Of a DNA stretch of 64,000 bases, positions 1-9,512 are shown one piece after another. Under the pieces are notes generated by a model. It saw only the letters and a program-made list of their open reading frames with translations. It searched no databases and was not told where the DNA came from. Numbering within the stretch: the stretch's first letter is position 1; each line of letters begins with the position of its first letter. The translations under genes were made by a program, and so were the position numbers. The stretch comes from Sporomusa acidovorans. Its GTDB lineage: Bacteria > Bacillota > Negativicutes > Sporomusales > Sporomusaceae. The stretch is from the NCBI RefSeq assembly GCF_900101845.1, contig NZ_FNAM01000009.1, forward strand, positions 62,001 through 126,000. Reading direction: 5' to 3'.

Positions 1-456
1 ACCGCTTTTTCCACCCGATTTGGCCCGCAGCCGGATATATTCAATCGTCATGGCCTTATCTACCGCCTTACACATATCGTAAATCGTTAATGCTGCGACA
101 GATACCGCTGTCAGTGCCTCCATCTCTACGCCAGTCTTGCCGGTCGTTTTAACTATAGCCCGAATATCAATAGCATTGCCTGCATCGTCTACAGTAAATT
201 CAAGATTAACCCCTGTTAACAGCAACGGATGGCACATGGGGATTATATCCCATGTCCGTTTGGCCCCCATTACGCCGGCGACCTGTGCGACTCCCAAAAC
301 ATCACCCTTACCCAGGGCTCCCTGCTTCACCAGTTCGAGGGTAGCAGGCTTCATAACAATCCGTCCTTCCGCCACTGCTTCCCGTTTTGTTTCGTCTTTG
401 ACAGTTACATCTACCATACGGGCTTTGCCTGCATGATTAAAATGGGTTAATTCCAC
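1..456 (-). CDS. moaC: Cyclic pyranopterin monophosphate synthase MoaC (C-terminus cut by window edge)
   Basis: MoaC works with MoaA in the first step of molybdopterin synthesis, turning the MoaA product into cyclic pyranopterin monophosphate. The reading frame runs 152 codons to the window edge. It shows the family features: an N-terminal VELTHFN, the [10 protein letters not shown] segment, [14 protein letters not shown], the IPMCHPL motif and the [26 protein letters not shown] block. The visible end reads RAKSGGKSG, so only a few residues are missing. The start is a GTG preceded by a GGGGGA ribosome binding site. It is followed 5'-to-3' on the same strand by nothing visible; moaA and mobB lie upstream of it, so the three form a Moco gene group. 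Confidence 0.93.
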   Translation of the reverse strand, partial: MELTHFNHAGKARMVDVTVKDETKREAVAEGRIVMKPATLELVKQGALGKGDVLGVAQVAGVMGAKRTWDIIPMCHPLLLTGVNLEFTVDDAGNAIDIRAIVKTTGKTGVEMEALTAVSVAALTIYDMCKAVDKAMTIEYIRLRAKSGGKSG

Positions 457-532
457 TATGATTCCCCCTTCTGGAGCTAGCAAATTTCGTCTTAGCAACT
501 AACCGGCAAAAATAGCCCAGCTTCACCAATTA

Positions 533-1513
533 TCATCCGCCTATCTGCGACATCTTCCGGAAAAATTGAGTCGGCTCAGCGGCATTTGTCAGCGAATGCT
601 CCTGTGGTTTACTTTTTATAACATGATAAAAAATCTCCGCAATTTCGTCATCGCTGGCGCCATTGCGCAAAGCGCTTTTTACGTCAACTTCTTGATTGGA
701 CAATAAACATGGTTTAAATTTTCCATCCGCAGTCAGCCGAATTCTGTTGCACACTCCGCAGAAATGGTCGGAAAGCGGTGTAATAAAACCAAATGAGCCT
801 GGGGCCTGGGGCAAAGTGTAGTACTTGGCGGGACCGTTGCCGTAAATATCCAAAACAGGTTTTAATACTCCCCGCCCGCTGGAATTAATCGTAGTTTTCA
901 CCTCATCAATACTTGGACCAGGGCCGATTTGAACTTCTCCTATCGGCATATATTCAATAAATCTGACCGCTATGGGCGTGCGGTGTACTAGATCAAGGAA
1001 ATAGGCAATATCCTGTTCGGTTATTTGATTAGTTAGCACAACATTTAGTTTTACCGGTGTTAGTCCCACGGCTAAAGCAGCCTCAATTCCTTCTAAAGTT
1101 TGAGCCAACTCCCCCCCACGGGTAATCTGGCGAAACCGTTCGGGATTGATCGTGTCAAGACTGATATTGACGCGGGTTAAACCGGCAGCTTTTAGCTGAG
1201 CGGCCATCGGCGCCAGCAGACTGCCATTTGTCGTCATGGACAAATCGGTAATTGTTTGCAAGGCGGTAATGTTGCGAATAAACTCAATAATACCTTTGCG
1301 GACAAGCGGCTCCCCGCCGGTAAGGCGGATCTTATTAACTCCACGATTGCTAAGTATCTTTATTATCCGTAGAAATTCTTCATAGGATAGAATTCCTTCA
1401 TGGCTGAGCATTTTTACGCCCTGTGTCGGCATACAGTAAACACAACGAAAATTACAGCGGTCTGTCACAGAAACCCGCAAATAGTTGATTTGACGGTTAT
1501 GACAGTCATACAT
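533..1513 (-). CDS. moaA: GTP 3',8-cyclase MoaA (radical SAM)
   Basis: MoaA converts GTP to 3',8-cyclo-7,8-dihydro-GTP, the first step of molybdenum cofactor synthesis. The 326-residue length is normal. The radical SAM cluster motif CNFRCVYC (Cys20, Cys24, Cys27) is near the N-terminus, followed by RLTGGEPL. The second cluster is the C-terminal CGVCNRIRLTADGKFKPC (CX2CX13C), which binds GTP. The gene lies between mobB (17 bp upstream) and moaC (77 bp downstream) on the minus strand, consistent with one Moco operon. Confidence 0.96.
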   Translation of the reverse strand: MYDCHNRQINYLRVSVTDRCNFRCVYCMPTQGVKMLSHEGILSYEEFLRIIKILSNRGVNKIRLTGGEPLVRKGIIEFIRNITALQTITDLSMTTNGSLLAPMAAQLKAAGLTRVNISLDTINPERFRQITRGGELAQTLEGIEAALAVGLTPVKLNVVLTNQITEQDIAYFLDLVHRTPIAVRFIEYMPIGEVQIGPGPSIDEVKTTINSSGRGVLKPVLDIYGNGPAKYYTLPQAPGSFGFITPLSDHFCGVCNRIRLTADGKFKPCLLSNQEVDVKSALRNGASDDEIAEIFYHVIKSKPQEHSLTNAAEPTQFFRKMSQIGG

Positions 1514-1529
1514 AGCAATCAGTCCTTTA

Positions 1530-2021
1530 CTATTTCGATTTTAGTACACTTGCTTCTAAAAAGTCCGCCATGGCTGCCGGTTCTTCCAGGGAAAAATGGG
1601 GAATTGCATCATAAATTACGGTATCAGCTGCTACAGCCAGAAGTTCCGTCTTAACCCCCAAGGGATCATGGCCGGCCGCCTGACGGTATATTTCAATTTT
1701 TGCTTTTTTTTCCTGCTTGTAGCCTTCGGTAAAGATGATGTCAACATCGCGAATGAGCTGGATCACCTGATTCAGCGGCACTTCTTGTTCAGATTTTTTA
1801 ATCAATGCCATTTTATGAGGGGAAGTCAGGCATACTACATCCGCACCGGCCTGAGCATGCCGCCACGTATCTTTGCCTGTCTGATCCATTTCAAAATCCT
1901 GGTGATGATGCTTGATAACCGCAACTTTATAACCTCGCTGCTTCATTACCGCAATTAACTTCTCCAGATAAGTTGTTTTACCACTGTTTGACCGCCCTAC
2001 TACAGATATAACCGGGATCAT
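1530..2021 (-). CDS. mobB: Molybdopterin-guanine dinucleotide biosynthesis adapter MobB
   Basis: MobB is a small P-loop GTPase that assists conversion of Moco to its guanine-dinucleotide form, used by bacterial molybdo/tungsto enzymes such as formate dehydrogenase. The 163-residue protein has a Walker A motif GRSNSGKTT at residues 9-17 and the family segments VAVIKHHHQDFEMD, DTWRHAQAGADVV and IFTEGYK. The ATG is preceded by AAAGGAG. It is the first visible gene of the minus-strand moa/mob group; MobA is not in the window. Confidence 0.93.
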   Translation of the reverse strand: MIPVISVVGRSNSGKTTYLEKLIAVMKQRGYKVAVIKHHHQDFEMDQTGKDTWRHAQAGADVVCLTSPHKMALIKKSEQEVPLNQVIQLIRDVDIIFTEGYKQEKKAKIEIYRQAAGHDPLGVKTELLAVAADTVIYDAIPHFSLEEPAAMADFLEASVLKSK

Positions 2022-2311
2022 GATTGTCGCTCCTTTTACCTATATATAATACGCAATATAACCCCCCGGACATTATGCCAAAATAGCGAAAACCAAATGA
2101 CGATGATCGCTACTTACACTATGACAATAACGGGCTTTATTAATTTCACACATACTTACTGCAATATTCCGTATATTTGTAGAAACTTCTCCATTTTTAG
2201 CTGATTAACCTCCTCTTAAAATTAACTTTCATGATTTTTTCTTCAGCTAGCAGGAATTTTATTACTCTCTTGGGAAAAATACTATACTAAAAATTATTGG
2301 GAGGTATAATA

Positions 2312-2977
2312 ATGGCTAACTTAACTTTTTATGGTCATGCCTGTTTTAGTTTATGCGCAAAAGATACCACATTATTATTTGATCCGTTTTTTACCGGCAA
2401 TCCGGTTAATCCTGGTAATCCGGCCGAAGTCAGTTGCAACTATATTCTGGTCAGCCACGGGCATAGCGATCATCTTGGTGACACGATAGACATAGCTAAA
2501 CGCACCGGCGCAACCGTACTGTCCACTGCTGAAATCGCCTCGCTAGTCGGTCAGCAGCAATGCGCCAATATCAGCATGCACTTGGGTGGTAAGCGTACCT
2601 TTGATTTTGGCTATGTAAAACTAACGCCCGCTTTTCATGGCGCCGGTGTTCCCGGCGGACACGCCGCCGGTTTTATTGTTAATTTTTTTGGCAAAACAAT
2701 CTATTTTGCGGGTGATACTGCCCTCTTTGGCGATATGGCCCTGCTGGGCCGTTTAGAAAATATTGATTTTGCCTTGCTGCCCATCGGCGACAACTACACA
2801 ATGGGCCCGGAAGATGCGGTTGAGGCAGTAAAAATGCTCAAGCCGAAAACAGTAATTCCTATGCACTACAATACCTGGCCGGTTATTGCTCAATCACCAG
2901 AACTATTTAAAGAAAAAGTAGAAGCACTTTCCATTTCTGTACAAATTTTAAATCCGGGACAAACCATTACCCTGTAA
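2312..2977 (+). CDS. UPF0173 metal-dependent hydrolase
   Basis: A beta-lactamase-fold hydrolase of the UPF0173 (YtkL) family; the substrate is unknown. Metal-binding motifs are visible: YGHACFSL at the N-terminus, SHGHSDHLGD (HXHXDH), FHGAG, FAGDTALFGDM and IPMHYNTWP at the C-terminus. I place the start at 2312 because GGGAGG lies 8 bp upstream; an upstream in-frame TTG at 2297 overlaps that binding site. 221 residues is typical. It is divergent from mobB across a 290-bp gap and probably monocistronic. Confidence 0.9.
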   Translation: MANLTFYGHACFSLCAKDTTLLFDPFFTGNPVNPGNPAEVSCNYILVSHGHSDHLGDTIDIAKRTGATVLSTAEIASLVGQQQCANISMHLGGKRTFDFGYVKLTPAFHGAGVPGGHAAGFIVNFFGKTIYFAGDTALFGDMALLGRLENIDFALLPIGDNYTMGPEDAVEAVKMLKPKTVIPMHYNTWPVIAQSPELFKEKVEALSISVQILNPGQTITL

Positions 2978-3102
2978 AAAAAGCGACCATGTCATATTTA
3001 TAACTGAACTGCTTCCACCTATTCTTTTAAAAAATAATCTTAAATAAGCCTTTTGCCATTACTGCTGGTAAAAGCCTTCATCATCTCGATATATTTATCA
3101 AA

Positions 3103-3133
3103 ATTGCCGGCATCAAAAGCTGATACCGGCAAT
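3103..3133 (-). terminator. Rho-independent terminator of the ornithine operon
   Basis: The 13-bp arms ATTGCCGGTATCA and TGATGCCGGCAAT (minus strand) pair with one T-G wobble across a short loop and are followed by TTTTGAT. The hairpin begins 15 bp after the ord stop codon. It may also end the convergent UPF0173 transcript. Confidence 0.7.
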
Positions 3134-3148
3134 TATTGATTCACTATT

Positions 3149-4204
3149 TTAATCCAAAGCTTTCACAAGATCTCTAACATCACCAATAATCGCTCGGGGA
3201 ATTGGCAAATCAAGCATGGTTTTTAGTCCCGGCTCGGAGTTAATGACAAGCGGAACCATGTTAACACAGATAGCAATAGTCGCAATTCCTCCCGGAATTT
3301 CCGGTTTTATCTGAAGATTCATATTTGGCGTGCCATTAACAGTAATATAGTCTCCTGTTTCAATATTTTCTAATTCAGGTTTAATTTGTTGCGGATGTTC
3401 CATCGTAATAAATGTTTTGCCATCAAAATCAGCATATCCAAGCTGTCGGCAACCTGCCACATCACCGGCATTGACTGAAACAATATCCGTTGCTCTTGGT
3501 ACTTTCGTCAGAATTGGTTCTTTATCTTGCCGGATATTATTCATTTTGATGCCAAAGGCTTCCTCAAACATTCCGAAAGATTGCAAAAAACCAATGTGAC
3601 CGGCAATGGTTTCATTTTTTACTCCCTGAATAAATTCTTCCGGCTTCAGACCAATTCCCTGTTCTACCATAACTGCCTTACCAAAACAGGCCAAATCATT
3701 AATTCTTTTCACATTAAGGCTTTCCACTGTATCACAGACTCCGGTAAGCATAATTACTACCAAATCCATAATAAAACCGGGATTTACACCTGTGCCGAGT
3801 ATCGAGACTCTATTTTCCTTAGCAATTCTATCCATTTCATCAGATAATTCAGGGTCAACTACACGCGGATAGGACATTTCTTCTGCCGTCGTAACAATAT
3901 TCATGCCAGCTTCCGCTGCCATCTTAATCTGAGGAAATACAACTTTTGTAAAAGAAGCTGTCGCCAAAAGACAAACATCGGCAAAACCTTTTTTTATAAC
4001 ATCTTCGGCATTTTCGGTAACTGTACAAGAATTATCTTCGTTCGCCGCAATTTCTAATATTTCATAAAGCTTTTTACCGACTTTCTTAGGATCCATATCA
4101 ATAGCACCGACAATTGTAAAACCTTTTTTACCTAACATCATTCTGGCAATGCCGCTTCCCATAGAACCTAATCCCCAAACAACGACTCTAACTTTTCTTT
4201 TCAT
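3149..4204 (-). CDS. ord: 2,4-diaminopentanoate dehydrogenase
   Basis: Ord oxidatively deaminates (2R,4S)-2,4-diaminopentanoate to 2-amino-4-oxopentanoate with NAD(P)+, the third step of anaerobic ornithine oxidation. The protein is 351 residues with an N-terminal Rossmann motif VWGLGSMGSGIARMM and the dihydrodipicolinate-reductase-like segment TTAEEMSYPRVVDPELSDEMD, followed by GTGVNPGF. The start has AGGAGG 7 bp upstream. It is the last gene of the ortA-ortB-oraS-oraE-mutL-orr-ord cluster, 44 bp after orr. The operon context makes this specific assignment much firmer than homology to generic dehydrogenases would. Confidence 0.92.
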   Translation of the reverse strand: MKRKVRVVVWGLGSMGSGIARMMLGKKGFTIVGAIDMDPKKVGKKLYEILEIAANEDNSCTVTENAEDVIKKGFADVCLLATASFTKVVFPQIKMAAEAGMNIVTTAEEMSYPRVVDPELSDEMDRIAKENRVSILGTGVNPGFIMDLVVIMLTGVCDTVESLNVKRINDLACFGKAVMVEQGIGLKPEEFIQGVKNETIAGHIGFLQSFGMFEEAFGIKMNNIRQDKEPILTKVPRATDIVSVNAGDVAGCRQLGYADFDGKTFITMEHPQQIKPELENIETGDYITVNGTPNMNLQIKPEIPGGIATIAICVNMVPLVINSEPGLKTMLDLPIPRAIIGDVRDLVKALD

Positions 4205-4248
4205 TATAACTCCTCCTAATGATAAATAACTAATTTAAAATCATATAA

Positions 4249-5337
4249 CTATGCACTATAAGCCTGTTCATTTTTATAATATTTTTTTACATAAGGTGAT
4301 GTCATTGCAATCAACAGACAGCCATAATCAACGTTAAATTCTATTACGTCACCAATAGTAAATTTTTTCTTGCAATCAGTCACATCAAGAATCAAATGGT
4401 CGCTACTGGCACCGAAAATATTTATATCTTCATCAAGGGGTGTTAATCCGTCTACCTTTATATCCTGTCTACCTATGGCAACAATCGCCCGTTTCCTTAT
4501 CCCCTTATCCTCATAATGCGGCTTCCTGCCAAAAGCATCTACACCAATGTTCCCTATTGGAATTGTTGGTTTATCTTTCAGTTCCACAATTTGACCTTTA
4601 ATAATAAACGCATCTTTGTAACAATTAGGTATAAGCTGCCCGTAAGAGGTTTCCCTCCCTAGCATAATGGCTTCACCAATTCTCAATTGATTAATTTCCC
4701 GAGGAATTGTATGATTGATCACCATGTATAAGCTACTGGAATTCCCCCCTGAAATGATCGGTACTGTAATTGAAAATTTCTCTTCTATATCTTTTTTTAA
4801 TTTAACGAGCATCCCTAAATTGTGTTTATCAGGAATTACCGCCCCGTAACAAGTCACATTTGTCCCCAAACCAAACAAATGGATATGCTTCATTTGTAAT
4901 ATTTTTTCAACAGTATCCATAACATCCTTTATCAATACCCCTTCTCTTAAATCCCCTACATCAACCATAAGAATAATGTTATGAATTTTATTTAACCTGG
5001 CGGCCGCTTCCGCTAATTTACTGATGGTACTAATCTCGGAATTAAGACTGATATCACTATATTGAACAACATCATCGATTTCACTTAGCATCGGAACTCT
5101 CAGCAATAGTTTCGTACAATTTAAATCCTGTAATTTCTTCAAATTTTTCATTCTGGAATCGGCAATTTGCGTAATTCCGGCCTTAAGAAAAGCTTCTACA
5201 ATTGGCTTTTGGGCACAAACCCCTTTACTAACAGCACCTATATCAATGTGTTCGTTATGACAAATAGCTTTAATTTCACAAATATTATGGATTATTTTCG
5301 CTATATCGATATCTATGCATGGATATTCCTGCCTCAT
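4249..5337 (-). CDS. orr: Ornithine racemase (fold-III PLP racemase)
   Basis: Orr interconverts L- and D-ornithine, giving the D-isomer used by the 4,5-aminomutase. The 362-residue protein has the alanine-racemase-like N-terminal barrel; the segment AVSKGVCAQKP places the likely PLP lysine at residue 38, the usual position in this family. GGNSSSLYM and RIGEAIMLGRET are further conserved family segments. The start is an ATG with GGGAGAGG upstream. It lies 25 bp after the mutL-like gene and 44 bp before ord. A generic alanine/amino-acid racemase label would fit the fold, but the neighbours argue for ornithine. Confidence 0.9.
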   Translation of the reverse strand: MRQEYPCIDIDIAKIIHNICEIKAICHNEHIDIGAVSKGVCAQKPIVEAFLKAGITQIADSRMKNLKKLQDLNCTKLLLRVPMLSEIDDVVQYSDISLNSEISTISKLAEAAARLNKIHNIILMVDVGDLREGVLIKDVMDTVEKILQMKHIHLFGLGTNVTCYGAVIPDKHNLGMLVKLKKDIEEKFSITVPIISGGNSSSLYMVINHTIPREINQLRIGEAIMLGRETSYGQLIPNCYKDAFIIKGQIVELKDKPTIPIGNIGVDAFGRKPHYEDKGIRKRAIVAIGRQDIKVDGLTPLDEDINIFGASSDHLILDVTDCKKKFTIGDVIEFNVDYGCLLIAMTSPYVKKYYKNEQAYSA

Positions 5338-5362
5338 AATTCCTCTCCCTTTTCAAAAGCAC

Positions 5363-6736
5363 TTATACAACTGCCGCCTCCATAACCTTCGCTATCCCTA
5401 AACTTTGCATTAGCAATGCCTGCGAGGCAGCTTTATTTTCTCTGCTTAACACTCCGGCACAAGCCATAATATAGTCTTTATCCAACAAAACTTTAGCGCC
5501 CTTTCTCGGCATCATTGTCACATCTTCCTTCAAATACCTTATCGCCGTCAGTATTGTCTCGCCGCCCGGAATTCTTGTCAGGGCCCCGCCTGTGCCCACT
5601 ATATACTTCACTTGGGATAAATCTTTGCCGTACGCAATAAAGCCGCCATCACCGTCATATTTTCTTTTAAGCGTACCGGCGTGTCTTTTCAGGGCAACGT
5701 CAACCGCTTTTTTCGTTAATAAGCGGCTTGCTGCAATATCTTCTTTCTCAATGGGGATCGCTGTAATGTGCTGCGCGATATATTCTTTTGAAAACCCTCC
5801 CAAATCCCTGATATCAAGCAGTTCTATAACATTGTTACTGTTTACAAATACCCCTAGGTCACCCTCTACCGTTCTTTTAGCTTTGGGCTCAGGATTAACC
5901 AGCATATCTAATATAGCACTGCTTCCTTCAGTAACGGAGTGAACATCTGTCGTTGCTCCGCCAACATCAAACACCAATAAATCCCCCAGTAAGTCATATA
6001 ACAATTTAGCGCTTTCCATCACCGCGCCCGGTGTTGGCATAATACTTCCTGTCACCATCTCTTTGATATGATTCATTCCCGGGGCTTTTACAATATTTTT
6101 TTCAAACACTTCCTGGATTACTTTGCGTGCCGGTTCAACATTCAACTCATCTACACTGGGGTAAACATTCTCTATTATATAGAGTTCCTGACCTTTGAAG
6201 ATTTCCCTTATTTCTTCTTGGTTGGCAATATTGCCGCAATACAATACCGGCTTATTAAATTGTTCATTACTGATTAATTCAGCATTATATAACGCTGTTT
6301 CTCGTTCACCATAGTCTGTTCCGCCGGCAATCATGATCATATTAGGATTGATTTCATATATTTTTTTCAAATCACTTTTTCGCATTCTCCCGGACGTAAC
6401 CATTTTTATTACCCCACCGGCACCTAATGCCGCTTCCTTAGCTGCTCGGACAGTCATTTGCCCCATCAACCCATGAACAGTTATTTTCAAGCCTCCGGCC
6501 GCACTGCTGGTAGCGAGCATTTTGCCCCAGACAAGCGGTTCTTTTAGCTGATTTTCAATCTCGCGTATCGCCGCTTTTAGACCAACTGTTACATCACCTT
6601 CTAAAACTGTAGTGGGGCCTTTTCCTTGAAAAGACATATCAATAAAAAATCTTCCTTGTTTATCCTGTTTGGAACTAAAGGCTGTGACTACCGTCGTCGT
6701 GCTGCCAATTTCCGCCACTAAATAATCAACTTTCAA
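5363..6736 (-). CDS. MutL/GlmL-like ATPase, probable aminomutase chaperone
   Basis: A 457-residue ASKHA-fold ATPase of the GlmL/MutL family, which accompanies B12-dependent carbon-skeleton mutases and aminomutases. The two phosphate-binding segments are visible: EIGSTTTVVTAF at the N-terminus and VFDVGGATTDVHSV near residue 260. IVGTGGALTRIPGG lies near the C-terminus. The likely role is reactivation of D-ornithine aminomutase after its cobalamin is damaged; that is inference from the family and from its place between oraE and orr. The start appears to be TTG, with GGGGGG 7-8 bp upstream. A 196-bp gap with a long inverted repeat separates it from oraE. Confidence 0.85.
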   Translation of the reverse strand: MKVDYLVAEIGSTTTVVTAFSSKQDKQGRFFIDMSFQGKGPTTVLEGDVTVGLKAAIREIENQLKEPLVWGKMLATSSAAGGLKITVHGLMGQMTVRAAKEAALGAGGVIKMVTSGRMRKSDLKKIYEINPNMIMIAGGTDYGERETALYNAELISNEQFNKPVLYCGNIANQEEIREIFKGQELYIIENVYPSVDELNVEPARKVIQEVFEKNIVKAPGMNHIKEMVTGSIMPTPGAVMESAKLLYDLLGDLLVFDVGGATTDVHSVTEGSSAILDMLVNPEPKAKRTVEGDLGVFVNSNNVIELLDIRDLGGFSKEYIAQHITAIPIEKEDIAASRLLTKKAVDVALKRHAGTLKRKYDGDGGFIAYGKDLSQVKYIVGTGGALTRIPGGETILTAIRYLKEDVTMMPRKGAKVLLDKDYIMACAGVLSRENKAASQALLMQSLGIAKVMEAAVV

Positions 6737-6778
6737 CTTTATTCCCCCCTATCTATATACAACGTGCTAAAGATTTGT

Positions 6779-6854
6779 GCAGGCGGGTGGTGTGTTGGCA
6801 AAAGCGGAAGTCAAACGCCAGTGGTGGGGCGTTGCCAATACACCATCCGCCTGC
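6779..6854. repeat. 76-bp inverted repeat between oraE and the mutL-like gene
   Basis: Two 23-bp arms (6779-6801 and 6832-6854) match except at two positions. Both differences become G-U wobbles in a plus-strand RNA but A-C mismatches in the minus-strand (operon) RNA. The 30-bp centre holds a smaller CGCC/GGCG pairing. It occupies most of the only long gap inside the ornithine operon. It could be a processing site, an insertion-like palindrome or an antisense RNA. Confidence 0.75.
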
Positions 6855-6932
6855 GCCCGCAAAATTCAATGCGGAATATATAGAAGGTTACCGCCTCATT
6901 CTAAACAGGCAAATTTCTAAATATCAATACTT

Positions 6933-9134
6933 TTATTTTTCGTTGTCCGCTACACCCATTAATTTCTTAATAATGAATGATGCAACATCAGTACCGTTTG
7001 ATCCTCTGCCAAATCCGACATCCATTCCATTGGCCCTTGCTATCTCGTCAGTAACTTGTGTACCTCCGGAAACAAGGATGATTTTATCTCTTACTCCCTT
7101 TTCAATACAAAGGTCATTTAACTTCTTCATATTTTTCGTATGCACGTCATTATGGGTAATAACTGTACTGCATAAAATAGCTTGTGCCTTCGATTCTATC
7201 GCGGCATCAACCAATTTTTCCAGCGGGCATGAAGTGCCTAAATAAATTGTCTCCATTCCAAACTTTTCAACACCGCCGTGTTTAATGTCTATTACTTCTC
7301 GTAAACCGACAGAGTGTTCATCTTCCCCAACTGTCGCCGCAACAACCTTGATGGGATGCTCTTTTACATAATCTTTCATGACTTGATTAGGCAGTACTTT
7401 TCTACGTTTGGGAAGCACTAGTTCGTCCCGTCTTACAGGCACAAAGTCACAAATTCCTTTAATTTCAACAAGTGTTCCCTCGGCTTTTTGCAATACTTGC
7501 TTATGCACAAGCTCAACATCTTTCAAATTCATTCTCTTGCCCATTTCCAAGGCTGCAGCTTCACTGATTTGTTCATTTTCAGGAATACATAAAGTAACCT
7601 TTACATACCCGTCTTTGGCCCATTGCACTTCGGGAAACACCGTACCATCTTCTTTTACCCGCTCCATTCTCTTAAACACATTATCATTGTCATCCAATTC
7701 ATCAATATATTTAATTTTAGAATGATTGCATAATGTGCATTCACGAATGGGATCACAAGGTTTTTTATACTGACTGGGCACATGGTTATGGCCAAAATGA
7801 GCGCAAACCGGTGCGAAATAGTCCTCTTCTCGCTTTACGATGGTATCAACAGCATCACCACCATCCATTTTTCTGGCGATACCATCTCCATTTCTTTCCG
7901 GATACAAACCAGAATCCACAAAGAATCCTGCAGCAACCGCTTTAAAATATCCGCCTACTTCCAGCATTTCTTCTAAAAATAAGACTGCTCTTTCTTGAAT
8001 CTCCCTGGATTTTTCCGGTAAATAACCGTTTCTTTTCAGTTCTATCATATCCATTAAGCCGTCCATGGCTATAAATGACTGTTTAGCTGTATTAACAGCA
8101 TGAATGTTGTTATAATGCCACGGTACATTTCTTCCTTCATCAGGAGTTATTGTACTTTGAATATCTGCTGATGTTAATTCCGAAATCAGCAAATTCAATG
8201 TATGCCCAACGGTTGCTTCCCGTTCACACGACTCAATATATTTCGTGTTCATTTGCGCTCTCATTTTGTATTTTCTAAAAAACTGTCTTAGCGCCACAGC
8301 GTATGGTAGATCATATCTCATACACGGAGCCGGCGCTGATGTCGGCGGTACCGTGGATAGAGAAATATTTTCCGGTTTCATCCCCACCAATTCAGAGAAC
8401 TTGGCATTAATGGCGTGCTGCACCATCAATTCGGGCATTACATTATAGCCCTTCATGGCGGTGGCATTGGCATTATGCGCCCCATCAATTTGCAGCATGC
8501 CTGCCCAAGCCATTATTTTCTTGGCCACAGCGGCATCGACAAACGAGCGACACATATTAATATTTCTGTATAGCACATTATATTGCGGATCCTGGTGGGC
8601 CCCATTAACACCTTCCTCAGCAAACATTACGGCTATATCGGGACCTGCCACACCGGAAACATAAGAATGAAAATTAATTTTTCTACCGACTTCTTCTTCT
8701 ATTAAATCAATCGCTTTTCTTGTTGCTCTGACTTCTTTTCTCGTAATAGGTACCCCGCCGATTCCTTCCGGCGTTCCTTCGATTAATCCATCATAATGAC
8801 TCTGGCCGGCCGTTCTAATCACCATCAAGTGATCGGCGCCATGCCAGGCAGCCATTCTCATTCTTCTTAGATCGTCTTCAAATCTGCCGGAAGCAATTTC
8901 CGTAGTAATGACCGGTAACGGTTGCGGATCTATATTTTCAAAACTTCTTGCCGCAGGAAGTGGTTGACTTTTCTTTAACGGAGTTGATATTTCACGATAA
9001 GTAAATTCGCCGGCTTTTCCATTGTCATATTTTTCCCGCCAATGCCATCCTCTCCATTTTGGTTCATATTTATCTAAATCTTTTAATACCTCTTCTACCA
9101 TAAGTTTTTTATTTTCATCCAGCTTTTCAAGCAT
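6933..9134 (-). CDS. oraE: D-ornithine 4,5-aminomutase, large (B12/PLP) subunit
   Basis: OraE with OraS converts D-ornithine to 2,4-diaminopentanoate by an adenosylcobalamin radical mechanism with PLP. The roughly 733-residue protein has an N-terminal TIM barrel and a C-terminal cobalamin-binding Rossmann domain. The base-off signature D-x-H-x-x-G is seen as DEHSVG, followed by LGTSCPLEKLV and SGGTQVTDE. I favour the ATG at 9134, which overlaps the oraS stop codon and has GGTG upstream; an in-frame GTG at 9146 is the alternative. The overlap implies translational coupling to oraS. Confidence 0.95.
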   Translation of the reverse strand: MLEKLDENKKLMVEEVLKDLDKYEPKWRGWHWREKYDNGKAGEFTYREISTPLKKSQPLPAARSFENIDPQPLPVITTEIASGRFEDDLRRMRMAAWHGADHLMVIRTAGQSHYDGLIEGTPEGIGGVPITRKEVRATRKAIDLIEEEVGRKINFHSYVSGVAGPDIAVMFAEEGVNGAHQDPQYNVLYRNINMCRSFVDAAVAKKIMAWAGMLQIDGAHNANATAMKGYNVMPELMVQHAINAKFSELVGMKPENISLSTVPPTSAPAPCMRYDLPYAVALRQFFRKYKMRAQMNTKYIESCEREATVGHTLNLLISELTSADIQSTITPDEGRNVPWHYNNIHAVNTAKQSFIAMDGLMDMIELKRNGYLPEKSREIQERAVLFLEEMLEVGGYFKAVAAGFFVDSGLYPERNGDGIARKMDGGDAVDTIVKREEDYFAPVCAHFGHNHVPSQYKKPCDPIRECTLCNHSKIKYIDELDDNDNVFKRMERVKEDGTVFPEVQWAKDGYVKVTLCIPENEQISEAAALEMGKRMNLKDVELVHKQVLQKAEGTLVEIKGICDFVPVRRDELVLPKRRKVLPNQVMKDYVKEHPIKVVAATVGEDEHSVGLREVIDIKHGGVEKFGMETIYLGTSCPLEKLVDAAIESKAQAILCSTVITHNDVHTKNMKKLNDLCIEKGVRDKIILVSGGTQVTDEIARANGMDVGFGRGSNGTDVASFIIKKLMGVADNEK

Positions 9135-9498
9135 TTTTTTCACCACTTTTCATTTTTTCAACAACCTTATCCCAGCCTATCCCTTTCGCCAATTCAGCAC
9201 CGGCTTCAAGATAATCTATCTTCTTTAAATCAGCATAAGTCAAAATAACGTTTCCAATCCCTTTTCCCAGCAGATTCCATTTTGCACCATACTCTACTAA
9301 CGGCTTAGCTTCCAAACTGGAAAACCCCATTCGCAGCGCAACCGAGCGCTCAATAGCCGGTGATGTATGCGTATATGCTAAATCAACAATCGGTTCTACA
9401 ATCTTTTCAGTTAAACTCCAAAACCTTTCATACAATTGTTCATTTGTCAAATTTTTTAAGTGATGTCTACTTTGTTCAAAATCATCTGTTCTCTTCAT
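9127..9498 (-). CDS. oraS: D-ornithine 4,5-aminomutase, small subunit
   Basis: OraS is the small, accessory subunit of the D-ornithine 4,5-aminomutase heterodimer. The 123-residue protein contains YERFWSLTEKIVEPIVDLA, ERSVALRMGFSSLEAKPLV and GKGIGNVILTYADLKK, consistent with the family in length and sequence. An AGGAGG site precedes the ATG by about 10 bp. Its end overlaps the start of oraE, and it begins 14 bp after ortB. Confidence 0.94.
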   Translation of the reverse strand: MKRTDDFEQSRHHLKNLTNEQLYERFWSLTEKIVEPIVDLAYTHTSPAIERSVALRMGFSSLEAKPLVEYGAKWNLLGKGIGNVILTYADLKKIDYLEAGAELAKGIGWDKVVEKMKSGEKNA

Positions 9499-9512
9499 AA
9501 CCTAAACTCCTC

